In this document: piece by piece, positions 1 to 9,660 of the stretch
How positions within the stretch are numbered: the first letter of the stretch is position 1
Layout of the letters: the number at the start of each line of letters is the position of its first letter
The notes under the pieces: model-generated
Databases searched by the model: none
The model's input: only the letters and a program-made list of their open reading frames with translations
Told to the model about the DNA's origin: nothing
Assembly (NCBI GenBank): GCA_010671905.1
Contig: JAAHII010000001.1
Span: 1,984,001-2,048,000, forward strand
Length of the DNA: 64,000 nucleotides
Direction: 5' to 3'
Source: Leptolyngbya sp. SIOISBB
GTDB lineage: Bacteria > Cyanobacteriota > Cyanobacteriia > Phormidesmidales > Phormidesmidaceae
Made by a program: the position numbers and the translations under genes

Positions 1-491
1 CCAGAAACAGTCGGTTCAATTACCTGATTACTCTGATCGAAATTACTAAATTCATCAGCAAATTCGACAGTTAGATCTTCAATTTGCCAAAACGGCATAA
101 TCGGACCATCATCAGTTTCTATAGGCGTTTCAATAGCTTCAGGGGGAGTCAGTTCTGGCGGTGGTGGCGGAATATAAAGCCCTGGATTGAGGTTTTCAGG
201 GGCGGCAATTAGTGTTTCAGAAGATTGAATTTGAACAGGGGCTGGATCTAGGCTTTCTAAGCTCAAGGCTTCCCAGCCTTCTGTAGAAGGCTCTAACCAG
301 TGCCAAATCAGCCTCTCTGCAGCAGTGGCTGGCTTACTGAAACTGCCTTTTTCTGCGGCTTCTACCCTGGCAATGACCATTACCAAGGGCAAGCACACAC
401 CTGGAACAAAAACTCCAAGGAAGAACAGCTCTTTAAGTAATTGAAAGCCGTATAATTGCTGATTCTTTATTTTGGTGAAAATGCTAATCAA
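1..491 (-). CDS. Partial hypothetical membrane-anchored protein
   Basis: The minus-strand frame is open from about 587 to the left window edge, so the 3' part is missing. A likely membrane helix (LFFLGVFVPGVCLPLVMVIA) is followed by a charged segment, then an acidic, proline-rich region with a PPPPPE stretch. The only ATG in the visible part (378-380) lies inside the helix, so I placed the start at an upstream TTG (489-491), which keeps the helix whole; this start is a guess. Function not recognised. The architecture suggests a short cytoplasmic N-terminus, one membrane span and a disordered acidic tail. Confidence 0.5.
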   Translation of the reverse strand, partial: MISIFTKIKNQQLYGFQLLKELFFLGVFVPGVCLPLVMVIARVEAAEKGSFSKPATAAERLIWHWLEPSTEGWEALSLESLDPAPVQIQSSETLIAAPENLNPGLYIPPPPPELTPPEAIETPIETDDGPIMPFWQIEDLTVEFADEFSNFDQSNQVIEPTVS

Positions 492-729
492 GGCTTTCCA
501 GTTTGACTTGATATTTTTTCTTTGCAGAACTTTATTTGACTTGATGCCCTCAAGTCCTCGTATTACTGGGAAAAGATAGCAGTTCTTTCAGTTTAATGAT
601 GATGAACCTCAAAAATATCCGGCTCGAACTGACTAGGCTCGAACTGAATAATAAGAGTCAACTACTAAGAATGAGACTTTAGATTACTTATCTTAGAGGT
701 TTGCTCTCGTCTGCATCGATTTTAGCGAT

Positions 730-3129
730 ATGAGCATCTCAAACAGTCTTCAGCCATTCAGCAACATTACCCTGCATCTTCGCGATCGCACGCTCCTGTT
801 TCGATATCTCGCGCTGACTAACTTGATTGTTGGGGGGTGGTATCTGTATTGGCGTTGGACCGCTTCACTCAACACCGATGCGCTTTGGTTTGCGATTCCC
901 CTAGCGGCAGCTGAAGCCTATATGTATATCGGCGGTGCCCTATTTCTCCTGAGTTTGTGGCGACCGATTATTCGTGAGGTGCACGACCTCGATCAGTTGA
1001 CCCCAGCCTTGGCGGAGAAGGATTATCCCTCAGTCGACGTCTTTATCACCTGCTACAACGAACCCAGCAGTATGGTGGAGGCCACGGCGGGAGCGGCACT
1101 GCAATTTGATTATCCCGTCGATAAATTAAAAGTCTACATTTTGGATGATGGGAACTCGCCGGATATGCGGGCTATGGCGGAGCGCCTGTGCTTGCATGAT
1201 TTGCGATCGCCTAATTTACAACAGGCTGCCGACCAACTGAATCGCGATCGTTATGCGTTGAGTAGCCGGCTAGAGCAACTACAGCTCCTTAAACCTGAGC
1301 TCACATCCCTCGAAAATGTGCTTTCCTCACACCGCCAACAGGTTCCTAGCAATTCTCAAGAGATTGCCCAACTTTTATCCTGGTTCGACGGCATCAAGCC
1401 ACCGCATTTAGCGAACGACCTTTGGTTTGCCTGCCAGACCTTACTGGGCGAAGGCTTTGATAACGCTGTTTGCCACGCTCACCACAATTTGCCCGCAGAG
1501 ACACTTATTGATTTGGAAGTGTCGATATTGAACGAAGTGGTCGTCATCAGAATCTGGGATCAGGGCGCCCCCTTTGACTTTGAAGGACGGATACAAACCT
1601 TATCGTCCACGGTAGATATAAATGCCGAGAGGGGACGAGGGCTAACCATTTTGGAACAATTAGCCGACCATTTGTCCTACGTGCGGACTCCAGAAGGGCG
1701 CAACTGCCTAACTCTGATCAAAGCAATTGCGCCAAATACGGCTCAAGCTGATGCTAATCCGAGCCAAGGTGGACAATTTCAAGGTTTCCTGCAGAGCATG
1801 CGTCAGCTGCTGTGGCTCAGCTGTCCCAAAACCTCCAGCACTACTGAGTATTTAGACGACACTATCGATCACATCAGGCAGCAAGTTGATATCAAAACTG
1901 CTGCCATGACGGATCTGGCCCGGTGTCGCTATATTGCCCGCGAAAAGCCAAAAGGCAAGCCTCACCACGCCAAAGCTGGCAACATCAACCACGCCATTTT
2001 CTGTGGTGAAACCCAGGGAGATTTTATTCTCACATTAGATGCTGACCACATCCCCAAATCAAACTTCCTCAAGCGTGTGCTCCCCCACTTTTTCCGCTTC
2101 AACTTAGAGCGTGGCGTTTATGAACTGAACAACATTGCCTTTGTACAAACCCCCCAAGCTTTTTACAACTTGCCCAAGAATGACCCCTTTGGGCATGATG
2201 CCCATCTGTTTTACGGTCCCATTCAACAGGGTAAAGATGGCATGAATGCCGCTTTTTACACGGGCACTAATGCCATTCTGCGGCGAGAAGCATTAGTCAG
2301 TATGGGGCTCCAGCATTTTGCGGATGATTTTGCCGTAGATGAAGAACGCTTAGAGGAGTTTGAGCTCATCGGTGGCCTATCCAGCATCAGCATTACTGAA
2401 GATATGAATACCGCCATGCGGCTACACTCGGCTGGTTGGCGATCAGCCTATCACCATGAAATCTTGGCTGAAGGGTTAGCCCCCGATGATTTGAGCTCTA
2501 CCCTAAAGCAAAAACTACGTTGGGCCCAGGGCACACTGCAGGTTTTACTGCGTGATAACCCATTGCTAAAACCCGGTCTCTCGGTTTGGCAAAAGCTGCA
2601 ATATTTTCAAACCATGTACAGTTATTTTGCCGGCTTCTTCATTGCTATTTTCTTGTTGTGTCCCATTTTTTCGCTATTTACAGGACTTATTCCAGTCAGT
2701 AGTTTTAGTGCCGCCTTTGCGTTGCATTTTGTCCCTGCCTATGCCATTAATCGCTTGACCTTTATGGTGGCTGGCTGGGGCACACCCATGAGAGAAATTT
2801 GGCGGAATGAGCAATATGCGATCGCGCTATTTCCCCTACAAATTCAAGCCGTTTGGAGCGTATTTGCAGGGAAGAAAATCAACTTTCAGGTAACCCCAAA
2901 ACAAAGAGAAAGCGGAGTTTACTGGAATTTAGTGAGAGTGCAGTTAGCGATCGTCATTCTCACCATTGCTGGCATGATATGGGGCCTAGCCTGCCTATTG
3001 CTAGGGTATTACACTGACCCGTGGACTTACGTCATTAACTGCAGTTGGGGAATTTATCATATTGCCCTGCTGCAAGTAATTCTCAGGGCTGCTGTTTGGC
3101 AACCTGACATCCAACCGCAGCCTGCCTAA
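730..3129 (+). CDS. Cellulose-synthase-like GT2 with inserted RsbW-type kinase domain
   Basis: Processive family 2 glycosyltransferase of the inner membrane, expected to polymerise a beta-glucan such as cellulose from a UDP-sugar. N-terminal helices lie at about 25-42 and 52-76. Catalytic signature residues are present: CYNEP (108-112), DDG (139-141), DAD (437-439), TED (556-558) and QxxRW (QKLRW, 594-598), followed by C-terminal helices at about 627-790. In ordinary members the sequence after DDG runs straight into the RYIAR...KAGN segment. Here about 245 residues interrupt it, between AERL (about 150-153) and CRYIAR (399 on). The insert holds a coiled linker and an RsbW/SpoIIAB-type ATPase fold: N-box E241-N245, G1 box D277-x-G279, G2 box RGRGL (301-305). 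No PilZ domain is recognisable at the C-terminus. The STAS gene 42 bp downstream is the expected partner. Enzyme class is near certain; the product sugar is inferred. Confidence 0.9.
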   Translation: MSISNSLQPFSNITLHLRDRTLLFRYLALTNLIVGGWYLYWRWTASLNTDALWFAIPLAAAEAYMYIGGALFLLSLWRPIIREVHDLDQLTPALAEKDYPSVDVFITCYNEPSSMVEATAGAALQFDYPVDKLKVYILDDGNSPDMRAMAERLCLHDLRSPNLQQAADQLNRDRYALSSRLEQLQLLKPELTSLENVLSSHRQQVPSNSQEIAQLLSWFDGIKPPHLANDLWFACQTLLGEGFDNAVCHAHHNLPAETLIDLEVSILNEVVVIRIWDQGAPFDFEGRIQTLSSTVDINAERGRGLTILEQLADHLSYVRTPEGRNCLTLIKAIAPNTAQADANPSQGGQFQGFLQSMRQLLWLSCPKTSSTTEYLDDTIDHIRQQVDIKTAAMTDLARCRYIAREKPKGKPHHAKAGNINHAIFCGETQGDFILTLDADHIPKSNFLKRVLPHFFRFNLERGVYELNNIAFVQTPQAFYNLPKNDPFGHDAHLFYGPIQQGKDGMNAAFYTGTNAILRREALVSMGLQHFADDFAVDEERLEEFELIGGLSSISITEDMNTAMRLHSAGWRSAYHHEILAEGLAPDDLSSTLKQKLRWAQGTLQVLLRDNPLLKPGLSVWQKLQYFQTMYSYFAGFFIAIFLLCPIFSLFTGLIPVSSFSAAFALHFVPAYAINRLTFMVAGWGTPMREIWRNEQYAIALFPLQIQAVWSVFAGKKINFQVTPKQRESGVYWNLVRVQLAIVILTIAGMIWGLACLLLGYYTDPWTYVINCSWGIYHIALLQVILRAAVWQPDIQPQPA

Positions 3130-3171
3130 GTTGGCAGGCCTAAGTTATCGAGATTGTTGTTTAGGAGATTA

Positions 3172-3492
3172 ATGAACATGACGACGACTTTGAAGACCGT
3201 GAATCCGAGAGGAGTTTTGGATGGTGCTGCCACTAACGAACTCAAGAATCAAGTGATGGACTTGTTAGACGACAATACGGAGTCCGTGTTGGTCGATATG
3301 CAAGATATCACTTTTATGAACAGCACTGGTATCGGTGCTATGGTGGCAATTCTCAAGGCCCTCAAAGCACAAAATAAAAGCCTTTACCTATGTGGTCTTT
3401 CCGATCAGGTAAAGATGATTTTTCAGTTGACTAAAATGGACCGCGTGTTCAAAATTTATCCTGATCGCCAGACACTTGAAGCCGCCCTTTAA
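3172..3492 (+). CDS. STAS-domain protein (anti-anti-sigma antagonist family)
   Basis: A 106-residue single STAS domain of the SpoIIAA/RsbV type. The diagnostic segment after the central strand is present (DMQDITFMNSTGIGAM), with a Ser-Thr pair where these antagonists are phosphorylated by their RsbW-like kinase. The frame also opens at 3154, but an AGGAG at 3163-3167 precedes ATG 3172 (and ATG 3178), so I chose 3172. It lies 42 bp after the synthase gene, which carries an RsbW-like domain, and is probably co-transcribed with it. Established for the family: the unphosphorylated STAS protein binds the kinase, and phosphorylation releases it. Inferred here: it binds the domain embedded in the synthase and so changes synthase activity or frees another partner. 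Confidence 0.88.
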   Translation: MNMTTTLKTVNPRGVLDGAATNELKNQVMDLLDDNTESVLVDMQDITFMNSTGIGAMVAILKALKAQNKSLYLCGLSDQVKMIFQLTKMDRVFKIYPDRQTLEAAL

Positions 3493-3518
3493 AGCCTCCG
3501 ATTTTAGCTCAGTTAATC

Positions 3519-3560
3519 AAGCCGCTATAGTGAGTCCCTATGACAGATCTATAGCGGCTT
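3519..3560 (+). terminator. Stem-loop after the synthase-STAS pair
   Basis: A perfect 12-bp inverted repeat (AAGCCGCTATAG / CTATAGCGGCTT) with an 18-base loop starts 26 bases after the STAS stop codon. The following sequence is T-containing but has no clean T-run, so termination is likely but not certain. Confidence 0.55.
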
Positions 3561-3785
3561 AATCATTATTGAGCTCCTCAACATTGACGTCCGATGGAGT
3601 AATCCTCAAACTCTCCAGAGATGCCGAGCATAACCACACAGGGGGGTATGGGTTAGGGCGAGTAGCTTCCCAGGGAGTCCATTCTTCGGTCGTTAACTTG
3701 ATTCAAGCTTTAAGGTAAAAAGGACTAACGTAATAGCAATTCTGCGTAGACCGTGACAGAGTCTTGGGGGAATCGTCTTGTTTGC

Positions 3786-3805
3786 ACGGGCATTTTGCCC
3801 GTTTT
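3786..3805 (+). terminator. Short GC-rich hairpin with T-run
   Basis: ACGGGCA, a TTT loop and TGCCCGT form a perfect 7-bp stem followed by TTT. It has the form of a rho-independent terminator but lies nearly 300 bases after the nearest plus-strand gene. It may be a backup terminator or belong to an unseen short transcript. The rest of 3493-3936 shows nothing else recognisable. Confidence 0.35.
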
Positions 3806-3936
3806 ACCTTCATGAATCAATTCGGATCGCTATATACGCTTTTCATACATCAACTTATATTACTGCATTATTAAATCGTTACATAGGCAATTCTGAGAAA
3901 GTCGAATTCCCTGGAGAATGAGTCTTCCCAGTCAGA

Positions 3937-4194
3937 ATGTCACATCCCAACTGGTGGGGGAATCCTGCTGGCGCATTTTATGCCGCCAACGCTGCTTTTA
4001 GAAGTGGGGTCAAGAATACAACGCCCCTCCAAAGGAATTATGCAACCTATGGCGCAGTTGGCGACCCATCCTATTTTTCATCTGCTTATAAGTCATCTAA
4101 CCTCATGGACTCTGCGGTCAAATGAGGTACATCAACGTATGGATGGTCCGAGAGTAACTATCCATACGTCGTGGTTGACGGAGCATATGCTTAG
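3937..4194 (+). other. Small Tyr/Ser/Asn-rich reading frame with in-frame TGA
   Basis: From ATG 3937 a 62-codon frame runs to TGA 4123-4125. The same frame then stays open for 22 more sense codons to TAG 4192-4194, with the same Tyr/Gly/Ser-rich composition (GTSTYGW..., ...YPYVVVDGAYA). This could be a short protein, a gene with a recent nonsense mutation, or chance. No clear ribosome-binding site is present and I do not recognise the family. Between 4195 and the next gene end at 4348 I see nothing. Confidence 0.25.
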
Positions 4195-4347
4195 CCGGCT
4201 GTAGGGTTGCATACTCGGGCTAGCAACAACTAACTATTCATGGTGACTCTTGCCCGCGAGTTGATCCGAGCATTGCTGACTTATAGGATGAATGAGCAAT
4301 GCAGGTCGCACAGAGAAGCGCGACTCCATGGTCTAGTAATCGTTGAA

Positions 4348-7300
4348 TTACTCAGTTCTGGTAGCGGCTAAAGGCATCGTTTGTTTCAAGACGGCAGTCA
4401 ATTCATTGACACGAATCGGCTTGCTGATATAGTCGTCCATACCGGCTGCCAGATAGCGTTCGCGATCGCCCGTCATCGCATTGGCCGTTACCGCCACAAT
4501 TCTTGGACTCGGATGATATCGTTCGCGAATCGCCTGGGTAGCCATGAGACCATCCATTTCTGGCATTTGAACATCCATTAAAATCAAATCAAAGGACTGC
4601 CTCTCCAAGGCTTCTATCGCTTCGACTCCATTCCCGGCGATTTCGATGCGATAGCCTAAGCTCAGCAAGAGATGGGTGGCGAGTTTTTGGTTAACGACAT
4701 TGTCTTCAGCAACCAGGATTCTGAGAGGATGTTGAATAGCAAAATCTGACTTGTTTGTGGATGTGTTGCTTTTCTTAGTGGCTTTGAATAACTGCCTTTG
4801 CCCCGACAGAACCTGAGTCAAGACTTGGCAGAGTTGCGCATGTTTTACCGGCTTATTGAGGCAGACGGCGATATGCTTTTCAGCGATCGCTTTCGGGATT
4901 TGCTCTCTCAGTAATGAGGTCAACATCACTAGGGGCAAATCAACATAGCCGGGTAGCTGGTGAATCGCTTGAGCCAAGGCGAGGCCATCCATCTCAGGCA
5001 TTTGCATATCTAGAATGGCAATGTCGATCGCTCTCTCAGTCTGATTTCGCAAGACTGAGAGAGCAGCTTGGCCAGAGTCACACATGACCGGGTGCATGCC
5101 CCAGCCTTTAACATTGAACTGGAGAATATTGCGATTCGTCGCGTTGTCATCAACGATTAACACCCGTTTGCCCAACAGAGTGTGCTCGTCGAGTGTGCAT
5201 TTCTCGCCATAGCCTTGCTGATCGACATTCGCTTGAATAGTGAAATGGAATTTGGTGCCTTGGTTAACCTGACTAGACACCCAAATTTTCCCTCCCATAG
5301 CCTCAACCAGTTGTTTGCTAATCACCAGTCCTAAACCAGTGCCACCATATTTACGGGTAGTACTGGTATCGACTTGGCTAAACGGCTTGAACAAGCGTTC
5401 CATGCGATCAGCCGGAATGCCGATGCCGGTATCTTTCACCGAAAAATAGAGTTGATACGAATCATATTGCTGTTGGGACCCTGTAGCTAGCTTAGGTTGG
5501 GAGACTTGCAGGGTGATTTCTCCCTGGGGGGTAAATTTCACCGCATTACTTAAGAGATTGACTAATATCTGTCTGATGCGAGTGACATCACCGATAAAGC
5601 TTTGTGGCAAATCTGGCGCAATTTGATAAGCCAGTTCTAGATTTTTTTGCTGCGCCTGCGAGGCAACTAAATCGATCGCTTCTTCAACGCAAGGTCTGAG
5701 GAGGAAAGGATTTTCTTCTAATTCCAGCTTGCCGGATTCAATTTTTGAGAAATCTAGAATGTCATTGATGATGGTTAACAACGTTTCGCCACTGTTACGA
5801 ACCGTGGTAATAAAATCTTGCTGCTGAGAATCTAAGGGCGTATCTAGCAATAATCCGGTCATGCCAATAATGGCATTCATGGGAGTTCTGATCTCGTGGC
5901 TCATGGTCGCCAAAAACTCATCCTTGGCGCGACTGGCTGCCTCCGCTGCTTTGGTAGCGGTTGCTAGTTCATGATTTTGCGCTTTTAGCAACTTCTGTTG
6001 CAGGATCTGCTCTTCCAGTAACTGTGATTGAGCTAACGCAATACCCACCTGCACCGCCACTGACTCTAAAAGTTCAACTTCTTCCTCACTCCATACCTTA
6101 GGTTCGTAACAGTTTTGCAAAACCAACAAACCATTGGGATGATGCTGAAAAGAAGTACGAATGGCCAGCAAAGACCTCACATTCAGACCTTGCCAAGCAG
6201 AATAGCTTTCTGCAGTTAGGGGAATCTTGAGCAATATCAGCGATGACTACTGCGTTCTCTTGAGTCAGCAGTTTCTGAATCAAGGCATGATCGAGATTAT
6301 TGATATCGCTTTCTGGTAACAAAGCTAAGTCGTCTGCTTTCGCCTCAGCAATAAAGATTAAATTACCGTCAGCATCCGTCTGATATATCGTGCAGCGATC
6401 GCAGGCTAAGTGATCGCGCAAGAGATTAGCCGCGGTTTGTGTCGTGGTATGTCGATCTAAACGCTCGCGAATCTTATCGGTAATATGCTTTAGTAAAACG
6501 GTTTTTTGGTACTGCTGCTGCAGTGCTGTTTGGGCCATTAAGCGATCGGTCACATCAACCTGAAACCCAATAAAGCCAGTCAACTCGTAGGCATCGTTGC
6601 GAATGGGGCTGATGGTCAGATCATTCCAAAAAAAGCTGCCATCTTTTCGATAATTTTTAAGCGTAACTTCGCAGCCGATGCCTTGGGCCAGCGCCGAGCG
6701 AATGATATTGATAGTGGCTTGATCCGTATCTTGCCCTTGCAAAATACCGCAGTTATAGCCCACAACCTCTGCAGCGGTATACCCTGTTAGCTGAGTAAAG
6801 GCCCGATTGACAAACTGAATGGGAAATCGAGCCTGGGTGGATTCGCTATATAGGCCAGTAATCACAACCCCAGCACTACATTCTTCTAAAGCCCAGTTAG
6901 CTACTTTGAGGTCTTGCTGAATGCGATTCCGTTCTTCAACTTCTCGACTCAGCGATTCATTGAGCTGAGCTAAGTCGGCCGTACGCTTTTTGACCAGATC
7001 ATGCAAAACGCCTGGCAATGCCAATAATCGATACAACATGTAGGCCAGAATTCCGCTCGTGACAATGATGCCGCCCCGTGAGATCACGGAAAAACGAGGG
7101 GACACAGCCGGATTTTTGGCGGCGAGGCCTAGTACCCAATCTGGAGACTGCGGGACTTTAATGGGTACTTCCACGTCTGCCTGGAAATCAGCCATATCTG
7201 GCTGGACAAAAACTTGCCATTCACCGCTCTTTATATGTTGATGCGATAGCTGATACTCATAACCGCTGGCTTTCAAGTTTTCCAACTCAATGCCACTGAG

Positions 7301-7918
7301 AAATTCCTCCATCCAGATGAAACTGAGGGTAAATCCCCAAAATTCATCATCTATATAGATAGGAACGTGTCCCACCAAGGCTGAGCTACCGGTTTCAGTC
7401 CACGGTAGAGGACCGACTAAATTTGGTAGCCGCGACTCCATTGCCGTTCTAGCTTCAAATTCATGTTTCGGATCGACCAAATGATCATGACCAACTAAGC
7501 GTTCGTCATAGGGGTAAACCTGCGAAATCACTCCATCAGGCGCAATTTGCAAATTGCTAACCTTGGTATACTCCGCTAGTAGAGTACTAGCGTAAGCCTC
7601 AAAGTCTTCACTGTTCGGTTCCTTCCCAGTCTCTTGAATGACTCCCGCCAACGAAATCGGACCAAATAAGGCTTCTTCAAGTTCATGCTGAATAACAGCG
7701 CCCGTGCGAATCGCCAATTCATTCATCACCGAGGCATGGTTTTCTTTTTGGACTTGCTCAAATTTCGTGAGCAAGGCAATCCCTGTACTACTCGCGATCG
7801 CAAAGACTCCTAAGGCAAGTCCAAGGGTAGAGAGTTTTATGCGATTTGCCGAAATTTTGCTCTGCAGTTCAGACATGAGTTGGTTCAAACTCAAATACTT
7901 GAGACGAGTGGGATTCAT
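4348..7918 (-). pseudogene. Frameshifted CHASE-LOV-GAF hybrid histidine kinase
   Basis: Two overlapping minus-strand frames (7918-6098 and 6234-4348) together encode one hybrid sensor kinase of about 1,190 residues. Order: membrane helix about 31-51, periplasmic CHASE-like domain about 70-265, second helix about 280-300, a PAS domain of LOV type with the motif GYNCGILQG (Cys390) and the conserved NYRKDG, FWN and FQVDVT segments, a GAF domain, HisKA ([10 protein letters not shown]), HATPase, and two receivers (each with a D-x-QMPEMDG phosphoacceptor loop). The break lies inside the GAF domain. Removing one base from the run at 6219-6222 (GGGG on plus) restores [16 protein letters not shown]... 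continuously. Either a sequencing error or a recent mutation; all domains on both sides look intact. Expected role: ligand- and possibly blue-light-responsive phosphorelay kinase. Confidence 0.8.
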
Positions 7919-8535
7919 TGTCTCCTAATTACAGACTTCTCTCTTTTGAATGAGCCATCAGCAAACAAAATACTTATTCAAGCAGCTAATGATGCCTCAA
8001 GTCTGTCTCACAGCTCAAGAATTCCCGTGAGCATAAATCTCTTCAGCAATCTTGAGATAAACTTAACCAATCGTTTCAAGGGTGAATTCTATTCTTTCCT
8101 GGTATTGAAATTAATCCTTCAATAGATCCTCAGCCAACATATGATCGAAACTTGAAGAGTATACGGCATGAATAACAGAATTCAGTCCTGAAAATAATCA
8201 ATAAAGTCACTACATAGAATCATTATCAATTCAATTTATAAGGAGTATTTTTTAAAGTAGCGAAGATTGCATCAGCTATCAGTAATTTTTCTGAGGACAT
8301 TTGATATTTTCTGGGATTTTTGTCTTGTAAATCAACCTGAATTTAGGTATTTTCTTCCACGAAAGGACAAATCTAAAGGAACGTTAAGTTTTCGCCTTTT
8401 AGAGCCAATCGGTTTCGTATGCCGTGAACTCTGTATAAGAGCTATGTCGTCCATTCACATCTTGATAGGAGCGGGAAGTCTCCTGCGTAACATACTTCTT
8501 CTTGCCTAAGTAATCAAATAAATTATCTGATATTC
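7919..8535. other. Intergenic region, nothing recognised
   Basis: About 600 AT-rich bases between the divergent hybrid kinase and small membrane protein genes. Short open frames here have composition typical of non-coding DNA, no recognisable motif and no convincing ribosome-binding sites. Promoters for both flanking genes should lie here, but I cannot point to a convincing -35/-10 pair. Confidence 0.4.
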
Positions 8536-9009
8536 ATGAAAAATCCAGCCTTTGAGCGATTTCTTCGTTCTCTACCGGATGACGTTGTCGCCTCCTTCAA
8601 TACCTACCAACTACAGTCCATGAGTGCGGCACTCAAGCAAGAATCTCGTCGGCATTCTGTTGATCTTCGAGTTACTATTCCAATCCTTTGGAAGAAATTT
8701 TATTTAGTATTACTAGTTGGTCCAGAGCGACGCTCTATTGACAGACGGAAGGCAGATCGTGCGAAGTTCCCAATCTGGACTGTAGGCAATGCTTTTGTAC
8801 TGTTAATGTTTATTGCCGTTGGATTTCTTGTTGCGACAGGCTTATGGCAACTCAAACTGACGGCCAAAGATTTTCTACAGCCAGAGTCAATAGGAGATTC
8901 CCATCCAGTCGAAATTCCATTTATAACCACTGAGCAAGAATGCGTAGACAGTAATCGGAGTTGGGAAAATGGCAAGTGTATCGATTACGAGCACGATCGC
9001 CGGTTTTGA
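8536..9009 (+). CDS. Small single-span membrane protein, unknown function
   Basis: 157 residues. The N-terminal half is soluble and basic, with LRVTIPILWKKFYLVLLVGP followed by an Arg-rich stretch (ERRSIDRRKADR). One strong transmembrane helix follows (about residues 95-113, VLLMFIAVGFLVATGLW), then a short outer tail with two Cys (ECVDSNRSWENGKCIDY) that could form a disulfide. Predicted topology is N-in, C-out by the positive-inside rule. I have the impression that similar proteins occur in other cyanobacteria but cannot name the family. No clear ribosome-binding site precedes ATG 8536. It stands alone, divergent from the upstream kinase. Confidence 0.65.
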   Translation: MKNPAFERFLRSLPDDVVASFNTYQLQSMSAALKQESRRHSVDLRVTIPILWKKFYLVLLVGPERRSIDRRKADRAKFPIWTVGNAFVLLMFIAVGFLVATGLWQLKLTAKDFLQPESIGDSHPVEIPFITTEQECVDSNRSWENGKCIDYEHDRRF

Positions 9010-9092
9010 TCCTTATCAAAGGAATCTTACTGGCTCTCCTTGGGTTCGTATGATGATTGTGTAAAGTCATCCAATTGGGGAGGTCGAGGCGG

Positions 9093-9368
9093 TCATGATT
9101 CAGAGAAACCTGGGACAGGTTGCAATATCCGCCCAAGACCAAGGGTGTGGATCAATCCAGCTCTTTGTGCGGCAGTGTCGTGAGACCGCGAATGTTGCCA
9201 TATCCAGTTGAAGTAACTCACCACTAACCGAGTGGTGACTTTGGTCTGCTCCCAGAGCTTGCCAAACTTATTCTGACGACGGTGCCATCGTCCGGTCTGT
9301 TGCCGGACAATGGCATGGGTCCGTTCTAATCGTTGCGTGGTTTCTTTGCCAGAGCGTGAACTAACCAA
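9093..9368 (-). pseudogene. Truncated transposase C-terminal fragment (IS1-like)
   Basis: About 90 residues resembling the C-terminal end of an IS1-type DDE transposase: a basic segment with LERTHAIVRQQTGRWHRRQ, then VVSYFNWIWQHSR and the ending TAAQRAGL. There is no start codon other than a TTG at the very edge of the hairpin at 9356-9422, and no DDE catalytic core, so it is a remnant. The frame stops immediately upstream inside the hairpin, showing that truncation coincides with it. Family assignment rests on remembered sequence style and is moderate. Confidence 0.55.
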
Positions 9369-9422
9369 ACGTGGGATTCGTCATCGGTATCTGATGACGA
9401 ATCCCACGTTTGGTTAGTTCAC
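9356..9422. repeat. Perfect 30-bp inverted repeat at the transposase truncation point
   Basis: Two 30-bp arms, perfectly complementary (left 9356-9385, right 9393-9422), are separated by a 7-base loop GGTATCT. The right arm is the truncated 5' end of the transposase remnant. It could be a rearrangement scar in which one end was copied in inverted orientation, or a very strong terminator/attenuator. The region 9423-9660 shows nothing else. Confidence 0.8.
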
Positions 9423-9660
9423 GACCGAATTAAGCTCATCAAGCGTCAAGGATATGGCTTTCCCTGCTTCCCTCATTTCCGGCTGAGGTTGTTAGCTTGC
9501 CTAGGAAATTCATAATCAATAATACACTCAGACAGGGAGAGCCATCTTACTCATAATCGGCAACTCGCGTCCTCATGCTTGCCGAAGGGCTAAGGTTGAT
9601 TGACTGAGTTATGCCTACAGACCTAAAATCACGATTTTCTTTTCCAGTATCCCAAACTGA

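Noticed and set aside
730-3129. Reading the synthase insert as an assembly chimera
   Set aside because: The frame is continuous, the insert sits at a loop between conserved GT2 elements, and the next gene encodes exactly the partner class expected for the inserted domain, which argues for a real fusion.
7880-8509. Two short plus-strand frames of about 80 codons
   Set aside because: No start context or recognisable motif, and AT-rich composition unlike the genes in the window.
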